Assembly: GCF_003992255.1 (NCBI RefSeq)
Contig: NZ_RQVA01000004.1
Span: forward strand, 62,001-126,000
Reading direction: 5' to 3'
Origin: F0422 sp003992255
Lineage (GTDB): Bacteria > Bacillota > Negativicutes > Veillonellales > Veillonellaceae
Length of the DNA: 64,000 bases
Positions 43,599 to 52,549 of the stretch are shown piece by piece (the first letter of the stretch is position 1; each line of letters opens with the position of its first letter). The position numbers and the translations under genes were made by a program. Below the pieces are notes generated by a model, which was not told where the DNA came from, made no database searches, and was given only the letters and a program-made list of their open reading frames with translations.

Positions 43599-44918
43599 TT
43601 ATAAGAATAAATTAATGATTTCTACACCAATTAATCCACATACGGCAATGACTGTTTCCACCATACACCAAGATCGTAACGTTTGTTTTACAGATAATCC
43701 AAAAAACTCTTTGAATAGCCAGAATCCTGGGTCATTTGGTGGGCTAAAGAATACAGAACCAGCGCCTACTGCGATTACCATCAACTCAGGACTTACACCT
43801 GTTAATGGAATCAACGGTGCCACGATACCGCCAGCTGTCATAGCTGCCACTGTAGCAGAGCCTACAGCAATACGAATCACCACAGCAATTAACCAAGCTA
43901 ATACTAATGGAGATACATTCACTTGCATTACAAGTTCACCGATATAGGTACCCACACCACTATCGATCAATACTTGTTTTAAAGCTCCACCAGCACCTAC
44001 AACGAATAGAATCATAGCTACTGTTAAAATCGCTTTTTCGGAAGTAGCCATAATATCTTTCATAGATTTGCCACGAGCAAATCCAAACGTATAGAAAGCA
44101 ATAATAATAGAAATTGTCAACGCTACAGAAGGATCACCAATAAAGTTAAGAATTACCATAATACTAGATGTTTTTGGTAGATTCATCATTTTACCGATTG
44201 CTGTAGCAGCCATCAAGATAACTGGCACTAAAGCAGTAAAAATAGAAACTCCAAAAGATGGCATTTCATCTTCTGTAAAATCTTTATCATTGTGAAGACC
44301 TTCAGGGATATCTGTTTTGATGTCTTTCACAGTGTTATACAACAATGGGCCTGCCAAAATAACGGTAGGAATACCGATTAAAATACCATACACCAAGGTT
44401 AATCCAATATCTGCATTGAATAATACAGAAATCGCTGTTGGACCTGGATGCGGAGGCAAGAAACCATGTGTTACAGATAAGGCAGCTACCATTGGCATAC
44501 CTACCTCTAACAATGGGATATCTGCAGATTTAGCAATGGTAAAGATTAAAGGAATTAATAAGACGAAACCGATTTCATAGAATAAAGCAATACCTACAAT
44601 GAATCCAGTTAAACATACGGCCCATCTTACATTATTACGACCAAACATGTTGATCAAGGTAGTAGCAATACGTTGTGCTCCACCGCTATCGGCCATCAAT
44701 TTACCTAAAATAGCGCCAAAACCTACTACGATTGTTAAACTACCTAAGGTAGCTCCTAAGCCTTTTTGGATAGTTGGGAAAATCTTATCGAGTGGTAATC
44801 CCTCCCCAAAGGCTAATAATACACAGACCAATAGCAATGATAAAAAGCTATTCATCTTTACTTTTACGATTAGGAAAAATAGTAAAATAATTCCTAATGC
44901 AAGAATGATTAATGGCAT
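43599..44918 (-). CDS. gntP: GntP-family gluconate permease
   Basis: This 439-aa protein with 12 or so hydrophobic helices belongs to the GntP family (gluconate:H+ symport). Typical segments are GFGAILGKLMADSGGAQRIA, GFLPPHPGPTAI and the C-terminal AAMTAGGIVAPL and FFSPPNDPGFWLFKE. It follows the kinase gene by 18 bp with AAAGGAG before the ATG, so uptake and phosphorylation are encoded together. Related members carry other sugar acids, so gluconate is the most likely but not proven substrate. Confidence 0.92.
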   Translation of the reverse strand: MPLIILALGIILLFFLIVKVKMNSFLSLLLVCVLLAFGEGLPLDKIFPTIQKGLGATLGSLTIVVGFGAILGKLMADSGGAQRIATTLINMFGRNNVRWAVCLTGFIVGIALFYEIGFVLLIPLIFTIAKSADIPLLEVGMPMVAALSVTHGFLPPHPGPTAISVLFNADIGLTLVYGILIGIPTVILAGPLLYNTVKDIKTDIPEGLHNDKDFTEDEMPSFGVSIFTALVPVILMAATAIGKMMNLPKTSSIMVILNFIGDPSVALTISIIIAFYTFGFARGKSMKDIMATSEKAILTVAMILFVVGAGGALKQVLIDSGVGTYIGELVMQVNVSPLVLAWLIAVVIRIAVGSATVAAMTAGGIVAPLIPLTGVSPELMVIAVGAGSVFFSPPNDPGFWLFKEFFGLSVKQTLRSWCMVETVIAVCGLIGVEIINLFL

Positions 44919-44936
44919 CTCTAATCTCCTTTCAAA

Positions 44937-46490
44937 TTATAAACGACTAAATGGATGTTCCTTTTGGAACTGAACAAGACGTGCCAAATCGTCCTTCATA
45001 TGGATATACAAACTTTCATAAATAGAGAAAAGTTCTTCATATACAGCTTGATGTTGCTCCTTAGGGTGATAGATACATTCAGGCTGTACTAGCTCTGCTG
45101 TATCCTTAATGTCTGACAAAGTTCCATCAGAAATAAACCCTAACACAGCGGCGCCAAAGGAGGCACCTTCACTATTATTTGGTAAGGTGATATGTTCACC
45201 GAATATATCACTCATAATTTGTACCCATAACTCAGATTTAGTGAAAGAACCACTAATGCGGATATCTTTCACCTCTTCAAACTCACGTAATGCATCAAGA
45301 ACAAATCGTAAGCTATAACAAATACCTTCCATTGTGGCGCGAATCATGTAAGAGCGACTATGATTTAAGGATAAGCCTACGAATGCACCACGCAAATCAG
45401 AGTTCCAGTAAGGAGCTCGTTCACCCGTAAAATATGGCATCAATAGCAAGCCACCAGATCCAGCTGGTACATGTCTTGCTTTCATAGTCATTAAATCATA
45501 AGGATCCACCGATAATTGTTCCATTTGTGAACCATGATAATGCAGAATTCGATCACGCATCCAACGCAAAATCATGCCACCATTGTTGATAGCTCCACCA
45601 GCCACCCACATGGTATCTGTTAAATTATAGCACCAGGTACGACCTTTAGGATCCATCTGTGGCTTTTCTGTAAGCATGCGTATAGCACCAGAGGTACCTA
45701 TCGTAGCACTTAACTGTCCTTTAGAAACAGCACCAATACCAACATTTACCAACACTCCATCAGTAGCACCGATGACAACTGGCGTATTCACAGGTAATCC
45801 TAAGCGCTCTGCTACGCCTGCTACTAGCTTACCACTATAGGTTGTGGATACTACCTTAGGCAGTTGTTCTTCTTGAATACCTACATAGTCTAAAATTTCA
45901 GAATCCCAAGATTCTGTGAAGGCATTAAATAAACCAGAACTAGAGGCCACAGATTTATCCGTTACCCACTCTCCTGTCATCAATCGGAACATATAATCTT
46001 TGATAGATCCAATATGAGCCATACGAGCAAAGATTTCAGGCTGATTTTCTTTAACCCATATGATTTTAGCCAATGGATACGACGCGTGTAACGGACAGCC
46101 TGTTCTAAAGTAGAATTGTTTACACTGCTCGTCTTGTTCCATGCGGTGCACAATATTGGAACTTCTGCTATCCGCCCAGGTTATCATATTCCCTAATAAA
46201 TCAAACTGTTCATCTTGAGGAATAAAACTATGCATCACAGAGCTCAAAGCAATTCCGGATATAGTGACTAATTTATATTGTAACTCTTTTACTACGCCAG
46301 CGATAACTTCTTCTGCAGCATCATAAATTTGTTGAGGATTTTGCTCTGCTCGATCATACTGTGGTGTTTCTAATGGATAGAAAGCATCTCGTACAGCTAC
46401 TGATTTACCTTGTGCTGTGTATGCCATGGCACGTACACCTGTGGTTCCCACATCAACGCCTATCCATACTGCTTCTCTAACTTCTGACAT
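44937..46490 (-). CDS. gntK: gluconokinase (FGGY family)
   Basis: This 517-aa sugar kinase starts with an ATP-binding IGVDVGTTGVRAM segment and has GATDGVLVNVG, ATIGTSGAIR and YFTGERAPYWN in the sugar-kinase core, matching FGGY gluconate kinases of Firmicutes. It converts gluconate to 6-phosphogluconate. The ATG at 46490 follows TAGGAG; a TTG seven codons upstream lacks a site. It begins 13 bp after polC, which places a catabolic pair directly behind a replication gene. Confidence 0.93.
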   Translation of the reverse strand: MSEVREAVWIGVDVGTTGVRAMAYTAQGKSVAVRDAFYPLETPQYDRAEQNPQQIYDAAEEVIAGVVKELQYKLVTISGIALSSVMHSFIPQDEQFDLLGNMITWADSRSSNIVHRMEQDEQCKQFYFRTGCPLHASYPLAKIIWVKENQPEIFARMAHIGSIKDYMFRLMTGEWVTDKSVASSSGLFNAFTESWDSEILDYVGIQEEQLPKVVSTTYSGKLVAGVAERLGLPVNTPVVIGATDGVLVNVGIGAVSKGQLSATIGTSGAIRMLTEKPQMDPKGRTWCYNLTDTMWVAGGAINNGGMILRWMRDRILHYHGSQMEQLSVDPYDLMTMKARHVPAGSGGLLLMPYFTGERAPYWNSDLRGAFVGLSLNHSRSYMIRATMEGICYSLRFVLDALREFEEVKDIRISGSFTKSELWVQIMSDIFGEHITLPNNSEGASFGAAVLGFISDGTLSDIKDTAELVQPECIYHPKEQHQAVYEELFSIYESLYIHMKDDLARLVQFQKEHPFSRL

Positions 46491-46503
46491 ATCATAACTC
46501 CTA

Positions 46504-49500
46504 TTATCCAAATAAATTCATTTGTTCATCTTCTGGCAAGTCCTGCAAACACCCTAACTCTACCATACGGTTCGCTATGGTCTGTGACATCTTCGTTCGC
46601 CGTCGCAGATCCTTAATCGATAAGAAGTCTGCTTTTTCTCGCTCTTCTACGATCAAATCTGCCACTTTTTCACCCAAACTATCCACAGCCACAAACGGAG
46701 GTAATAAAGAAGTTTCATCTTTAATCGCAAATCGTCTAGAGGCAGATGTAGCTAACTCTACATTTGCAAAATGATATCCCCTTTGTTTCATTTCCAAGGA
46801 TACCTCTAAGGCTGAAATTAAATCTTTTTCCTTTGGAGATGCTTCATACTTAGCCTCTAATGCCTTTAATCGTTTAAACTCTCGTTGCTGTTCTTCTAAA
46901 GAACCCATCATAATTTTCAAGTCAAATGCTTTCGCACGAATCGAAAAATACGATGCATAAAAAGCCAATGGATAGTTGATCTTATACCAAGCAATGCGGA
47001 ATGCCATCATTACATACGCAACAGCATGGGCTCTTGGGAATAAATAGGAAATCTTTTTACAAGAAGCAATAAACCACTCTGGTACATTGGCGGCACGCAT
47101 TTGATCTTCATAATCTGTTTGTGATACACCTTCTTTATTTCGCTTCTCTATGCCTTTACCTTTACGCACATTTTCCATAACAGAAAAGGCTACGTTATCA
47201 GCTACACCATGATTGCGCAAAAAGTTCATAATATCATCACGAGTAGAAATGGCTTCATTCAGTTTACAGGTACCTGTTTTAATTAGTGTTTGCGCATTAT
47301 CCACCCATACATTGGTCCCATGAGAGAATCCAGATATACGAACTAGATCAGAAAACGTTTGTGGCTTTGAATCTTCCAACATGGCCCGTACGAATCCTGT
47401 TCCTGATTCTGGCACAGCCAACGTTGCTACTTTGTCACCTTGTAATTGTGCAGGGGTTAAGCCTAATGCTTTCGTAGAGGAAAACAAACTCAATGTATCA
47501 GGGTCATCGAAAGGAATACTCGTAGAAGGCACCCCTGTCATATCTTCTAACATCCTGATGATGGTAGGATCATCATGGCCCAATATATCAAGTTTAGTCA
47601 TACGACCTTCAATCGAGTGATAATCAAAATGGGTTGTTATAATACCACTTTCTTTTTTATTAGCCGGATATTGGACAGGCGTAAAATGATGTACATCCAT
47701 GTCTCGAGGACAAACCATAATCCCCCCTGGATGTTGCCCAGTTGTATTCTTTACTTTCGTAAATCCTGTAGACAAACGTTCAATAAAAGCGCGACGTTTT
47801 TGTAAGTCATTGGCTTCTGCATATTTAAATGTATATCCTACAGCTGTTTTATCTGCGATCGTACCAATGGTTCCCGCTCTAAAGACATTGTCGCGTCCAA
47901 AAAGCTCTTCTGTGTATTTATGTGCACGTCCCTGATAATCTCCAGAAAAGTTCAAGTCAATATCAGGCACTTTGTCTCCATGGAACCCCATGAAAATAGC
48001 AAATGGAATATCATGTCCATTCGCTATGAGTGGTGTGCCACATTCTGGGCACTCTCTGCGTGGTAAATCAAATCCCCCAGCGTATTCCCCTTTTAGATAA
48101 AACTCACTCCATTTGCAATGAGGACACACATAATGTGGCTCCAATGGGTTTACTTCTGTAATATCAGCCATGGTAGCTACAAAAGAAGAACCTACGGAAC
48201 CACGAGAACCAACTAAATATCCATCATCTAATGATTTTTTTACTAATTTATGGGCAATATAATACAACACACCAAAGCCATTGCCAATAATACTTTTTAA
48301 TTCATAATCTAACCGATCCTGTACTGTTTTCGGTAATGGGTCTCCATAGATAGACTTAGCTTTTGCATAGCACATATCTTCAAGAGCTTTATCTGCGCCT
48401 TCAATTTTAGGCGAATAGGTGCCATTAGGAATTGGCACTATATGTTCAATACGATCATTAATTGCTCTTGTATTGGTCACAACCACTTCATAAGCAATGT
48501 CTTCCCCCAAATAAGAAAATTCCTGCAGCATTTCTTCTGTTGTACGCATGTGCATACAAGGCTTATCTTTTACATCTTTTATATCACAAGCCGTTAGCAT
48601 AATTTCACGGTATTGTTTATCTTCTGGATGTAAATAGTGTACATTTCCCGTGGCAGCCACCGGTATTTGTAAAGCATGACCTATGTCAACGATGCGACGA
48701 TTGATTGCTTTCAAATCTTCTTCTGTTTTCAATAGGCCTAGCTTTATAAATTCTTTATAGTATTCATGAGGTTGAATTTCTAAATAGTCATAAAATCTAG
48801 CAATATCCTGTAGCTCTTCATCAGATGCTCCATGTGCGATCGCTTGTATTAATTCTCCTTTTTTACAAGCAGATCCTAGAATGATGCCTTCTCTGTGATC
48901 AAGAATGACTTCTCGAGGTAGCCGAGGATATTCGTCAAAATAATTCAAATGACTACTGGATATCATTTTATACAGGTTGCGAAGGCCTACCATATTTTTA
49001 GCTAATATAATAATATGGTTAGGTGTTTTTTGGTCTTCTTGGTCTATTAAATATCCTTCCACCCCATAAAGAATTTTAACTCCTTTTTCAGCGGCATAAG
49101 CTTGTGCTTCTGGAAACGCTTGTACGACACCGTGATCTGTAATGGCTACAGCGGGATGGCCCCACTCCTTAGCTAGGCTAACGATATCTTTCACCGCTAC
49201 AAGAGCATTTTTGTCAGACATTTTTGTATGTAAATGTAATTCTACTCGTGTTTCTTCATGATTTTCAGTGCGTACTTCTATAGATTCTGATGGAATCGGT
49301 CGGACAGACTCCATATCCAATACATAATCCTTTACATACTCTTCATCATAGATGACCTCTCCTTTAATCTGAACTTTTTTAGCAGATTTTAGGATTTTAA
49401 AAAGTTGTGGTCCATCTTCAGAGGCTCTCGTAAATCGTTTCACACACAAACTGTTGTGATCATCTACCAGATGCCCCGTAATCAAATAGCGTTTTTTGGG

Positions 49501-50124
49501 CTCTTCACCTTTTTCACGAGCTTTTTGTACAGCTTTACTATCTTCCTTAGGTCGTAACTCACGAATGTCTAAATTGTGAAAGGATCCAGATACTACGATA
49601 ATTTCACCGGTTCTAACAAAAAAATCATTTGTTGTATGCGTATCTGGCTCATCAAATGCTTGTCCCAATAGCATCCCCTCATCAGTACTAGTTTTTTTTC
49701 TACGCTGAGGGTAAGAAGATGTAGATTCAACCTGCACCACTGGAATTGGCTTATCTCGTACAACCGGATCTTCATATAAGTTATCTAAATATGCTGAAGA
49801 TTCTACCTCACCTTGACAATCGAGATACATGTCCATTTCATCTAGATACTGGTCATAGGCATCTAAATTAAAGTTTTCAGGAGCACCAATCTCTATATCA
49901 TGAGTCATCGTATTCCATTCAGTTTGTACTGGTAGAATACAATAGCCATTATCTGTCTCCACCAGCTTACAATCCTGTACTATCGATGCATATACGTCTT
50001 GTATGTGTAAACTCATCATTTCATCGGTAGGATTGGAACGATCAATATGCAGTTGTCCATCTTTTATAAACAAGTAAAAGTCAGCTTGACCTTTTCCTTT
50101 TCGTACCAAATGATATCGTTTCAT
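46504..50124 (-). CDS. polC: DNA polymerase III PolC, lacking the embedded exonuclease domain
   Basis: This 1206-aa protein is PolC by its layout. An N-terminal domain and OB-like region (about 150-290) are followed by the PHP domain (ELHLHT with His297/His299, ITDHGVVQAFPEA). The four-Cys zinc segment CPHCKWSEF ... CPECGTP (about 665-700) and the PDIDLNFSGDYQ catalytic core come next, then helix-hairpin-helix and tau-binding regions. B. subtilis PolC is about 1437 aa because a DnaQ-like 3'-5' exonuclease interrupts the PHP domain. Here the sequence passes from GVEGYLID straight to TPNHIIILAKN, and no DxETTG motif exists anywhere. Proofreading must come from another protein. GAGG precedes the ATG. 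Confidence 0.93.
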   Translation of the reverse strand: MKRYHLVRKGKGQADFYLFIKDGQLHIDRSNPTDEMMSLHIQDVYASIVQDCKLVETDNGYCILPVQTEWNTMTHDIEIGAPENFNLDAYDQYLDEMDMYLDCQGEVESSAYLDNLYEDPVVRDKPIPVVQVESTSSYPQRRKKTSTDEGMLLGQAFDEPDTHTTNDFFVRTGEIIVVSGSFHNLDIRELRPKEDSKAVQKAREKGEEPKKRYLITGHLVDDHNSLCVKRFTRASEDGPQLFKILKSAKKVQIKGEVIYDEEYVKDYVLDMESVRPIPSESIEVRTENHEETRVELHLHTKMSDKNALVAVKDIVSLAKEWGHPAVAITDHGVVQAFPEAQAYAAEKGVKILYGVEGYLIDQEDQKTPNHIIILAKNMVGLRNLYKMISSSHLNYFDEYPRLPREVILDHREGIILGSACKKGELIQAIAHGASDEELQDIARFYDYLEIQPHEYYKEFIKLGLLKTEEDLKAINRRIVDIGHALQIPVAATGNVHYLHPEDKQYREIMLTACDIKDVKDKPCMHMRTTEEMLQEFSYLGEDIAYEVVVTNTRAINDRIEHIVPIPNGTYSPKIEGADKALEDMCYAKAKSIYGDPLPKTVQDRLDYELKSIIGNGFGVLYYIAHKLVKKSLDDGYLVGSRGSVGSSFVATMADITEVNPLEPHYVCPHCKWSEFYLKGEYAGGFDLPRRECPECGTPLIANGHDIPFAIFMGFHGDKVPDIDLNFSGDYQGRAHKYTEELFGRDNVFRAGTIGTIADKTAVGYTFKYAEANDLQKRRAFIERLSTGFTKVKNTTGQHPGGIMVCPRDMDVHHFTPVQYPANKKESGIITTHFDYHSIEGRMTKLDILGHDDPTIIRMLEDMTGVPSTSIPFDDPDTLSLFSSTKALGLTPAQLQGDKVATLAVPESGTGFVRAMLEDSKPQTFSDLVRISGFSHGTNVWVDNAQTLIKTGTCKLNEAISTRDDIMNFLRNHGVADNVAFSVMENVRKGKGIEKRNKEGVSQTDYEDQMRAANVPEWFIASCKKISYLFPRAHAVAYVMMAFRIAWYKINYPLAFYASYFSIRAKAFDLKIMMGSLEEQQREFKRLKALEAKYEASPKEKDLISALEVSLEMKQRGYHFANVELATSASRRFAIKDETSLLPPFVAVDSLGEKVADLIVEEREKADFLSIKDLRRRTKMSQTIANRMVELGCLQDLPEDEQMNLFG

Positions 50125-50141
50125 ACTACCTCAATTATGCT

Positions 50142-51563
50142 TTATCGCTTATTGTTTTCGCTCTTTTTAGGCTGCTCTTTTCCCTTTGTTTGAGACCCCT
50201 CTTGTTTCTGATCTTCTTTCGCCTCTTTCACATCTTTTTGCTTAGGTTTACCAGCTTTCACCACAACAGATTCTACTGGTTCATAGTAAGAGTTAAATGT
50301 ATACGTAGCTGTACGACCATCACCATAGGTAATTGTTCTAGTCGTATCTACAGAGATTCCTGCATGTCCTGCTGATTCCACAACATCTTCTGTGGCATTA
50401 GGATCTACGCGTTCTATCACTTGATTTGGAACTGTACGTTCATTACTTTTCGTAATAGACACAGACTGCGGAACATCCTCTTTAGCTCCTAATATTGAAA
50501 TTTTCACATATCCATTACCTTCTTCGGTAATCACATAAATAGGATGTGAGTATGGGTTTTTAAATTTAAAGTCAATATACCCCCATGCTACTGTCGCATC
50601 AAGGCCTACTGGGATATAGGATACTGGAGCAAAATGTGTATCTCTTTCTACAATATCCATACCTGCCAATAAAGCACTATTGAACAAAGTAGAACTGATT
50701 TGACAAATACCTCCACCAATACCAGGCACTAGACGTCCTCCAACAAACACAGGCGCATCATCATAGCCAGCTTCTGCAGTTCTCTCACCTACGACTTCAT
50801 TAAAGGAGAATACACCACCTGCTGGTATATACGTTTGATGAATTTTTTGTCCTGCTAAGTGAATATTATGAGCACGATTGGTATTGGAACTATCAAAGTG
50901 AGTCGTATATGTCCCTAATACATTGGTAATACTCTCTAAATCTTTATCTTGAATTGTAGGCTGTGCAGCTTCGTTGATAACAAGATCCAATGTTTCTACA
51001 TTTCCTTCTTGTAACTGTTCTTGCAATCGTTTAATAGTAGCTGGAATATCTAATTTACGTCCTACTTTTGCAGAATGATGGACAATTTTATCACCCTCTA
51101 AAGTAATTGTCGCATTTGATCCTGTTTCACCCATAGATTTTGCATATTCTAACAGGTAATTTTCAACCGTAGGTCCATCCATTTTATATCGTATAGGCAA
51201 GTTTTTTGCACCCACTATGGCTTGCATCCGATGCCATACATACTCACTTATATTAGATTCATAGCCATGATCAATACTATCAGTCAAGGTCCCTACTATA
51301 TCTACGGTAATCCCCAACTCACGCAAACTCATAGTTTTCTTTGCGCCATTTGAATCTACAATTGTGATGGATTTAGTGTTAGCTTCCGATTCAACTTGTT
51401 TAATATATTGTTCTACATCTTCACGGGATTGATTAGATATAGAATGCCCATTGAGCTGTAACCCATAAATAATTTGACCTGTAGGCCATAAAATTCCTGC
51501 TGCAGATGCGCCCCCTAATAGAGCAAATGCGGCTACGATTGCTGCTATTTTTTGCTTTCTCAT
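50142..51563 (-). CDS. VanW-family protein with YoaR-like and G5 domains
   Basis: This 473-aa exported or membrane-anchored protein has an N-terminal hydrophobic helix (about 6-24) and a YoaR-like putative peptidoglycan-binding region (about 40-200). The VanW domain follows (FSFNEVVGERT, PVFVGGRLVPGIGGGICQ, STLFNSALLAG), then a G5-like domain with TRTITYGDGRTA. A Lys/Gln-rich tail ends it. VanW proteins are linked to cell-wall metabolism, but their activity is unknown. The ATG at 51563 follows TAGGAG. It lies between holA and polC. Confidence 0.88.
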   Translation of the reverse strand: MRKQKIAAIVAAFALLGGASAAGILWPTGQIIYGLQLNGHSISNQSREDVEQYIKQVESEANTKSITIVDSNGAKKTMSLRELGITVDIVGTLTDSIDHGYESNISEYVWHRMQAIVGAKNLPIRYKMDGPTVENYLLEYAKSMGETGSNATITLEGDKIVHHSAKVGRKLDIPATIKRLQEQLQEGNVETLDLVINEAAQPTIQDKDLESITNVLGTYTTHFDSSNTNRAHNIHLAGQKIHQTYIPAGGVFSFNEVVGERTAEAGYDDAPVFVGGRLVPGIGGGICQISSTLFNSALLAGMDIVERDTHFAPVSYIPVGLDATVAWGYIDFKFKNPYSHPIYVITEEGNGYVKISILGAKEDVPQSVSITKSNERTVPNQVIERVDPNATEDVVESAGHAGISVDTTRTITYGDGRTATYTFNSYYEPVESVVVKAGKPKQKDVKEAKEDQKQEGSQTKGKEQPKKSENNKR

Positions 51564-51570
51564 AAATCTC

Positions 51571-52539
51571 CTAACTTGCACAATAGGCTAAACATACGTC
51601 TTGAAATTGACTCATATCAAACATACCTTGTCGACTCCCTAAAGTAATTCGGTATAGTTCACGAAGTAACTTGGCCACGGCTGGAATCTGAATATCTTTC
51701 CTAGCTTCGTATGCCAGTTTAATCGGGTACGGATTCACTTGCATCCCCTTTTCCTTAAATAGCTTTTGAATTTCTGGCAGTGATAATCCGTAAAATGCAC
51801 ATTCGCTTACCATCAATTGCAAATGCATTTGATTATGAACATAAGCCATCGCCATATCAACAGATTTGTTCTTTAACATAGATGGAAATAAATCTAGTAA
51901 AGTACGTGCATCTTTTTTGATAAGAGCTTCCTTGAATCGAAAAATATTTTTGTCTCCAAAATCTGTTAAATGCTCTTCTAAGAATTCTCTAGTGATACTT
52001 TTATGCGTACCCAACAGTAAAAACAAACGGTCGAAATCAGTTCGTAAAAATCCTAAGGGAACATCTTTCCAAAGATCTACAGCTTCACGTAAGTAAGACA
52101 TTCCTTGAGTATCAAGTTTTTTACCATGTTCTTTACAATAGGTTTGAATCCACTGAAAGAGAGCCTCTCCTTCTAGCTTTTCAAACTTATAGGATTCTAC
52201 AGCTTGTAAAAATGCTTTATTCCCTTGCAATCGACCATCGATGGACTCAGGATACACAATAAGTATAGGATCTGTACCATCATATTGTATGAGAAACTCT
52301 CGTAATTGTTGCCATCCAGAGTTCGCCTTTTTCTTTGACTTATCAAATATAGGTACATGAGTTAGTAAAAATACTCTTGGCTCTCCAAACAAAGAAACTT
52401 CTTGCACATGTCCCATAATATAATTAGTACCTTGTTCCTCACGTAAAGTAAACAAGGTCCGATCTGTATAGGTACTTAAGAGATTCTGCTTTTTTTCTTC
52501 CAATAATTGTGGCTCATCTCCGTAGAGTAATGTAACCAT
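51571..52539 (-). CDS. holA: DNA polymerase III delta subunit HolA
   Basis: This 322-aa clamp-loader subunit opens the beta clamp. The N-terminal part begins VTLLYGDEPQLLEE, typical of the delta AAA+-like fold, and the C-terminal helical collar contains the expected LLRELYRITLGSRQG. It follows comEC by 10 bp, the common Firmicutes order comEA-comEC-holA. GAGGTG precedes the ATG. Confidence 0.93.
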   Translation of the reverse strand: MVTLLYGDEPQLLEEKKQNLLSTYTDRTLFTLREEQGTNYIMGHVQEVSLFGEPRVFLLTHVPIFDKSKKKANSGWQQLREFLIQYDGTDPILIVYPESIDGRLQGNKAFLQAVESYKFEKLEGEALFQWIQTYCKEHGKKLDTQGMSYLREAVDLWKDVPLGFLRTDFDRLFLLLGTHKSITREFLEEHLTDFGDKNIFRFKEALIKKDARTLLDLFPSMLKNKSVDMAMAYVHNQMHLQLMVSECAFYGLSLPEIQKLFKEKGMQVNPYPIKLAYEARKDIQIPAVAKLLRELYRITLGSRQGMFDMSQFQDVCLAYCAS

Positions 52540-52549
52540 CTTTCACCTC

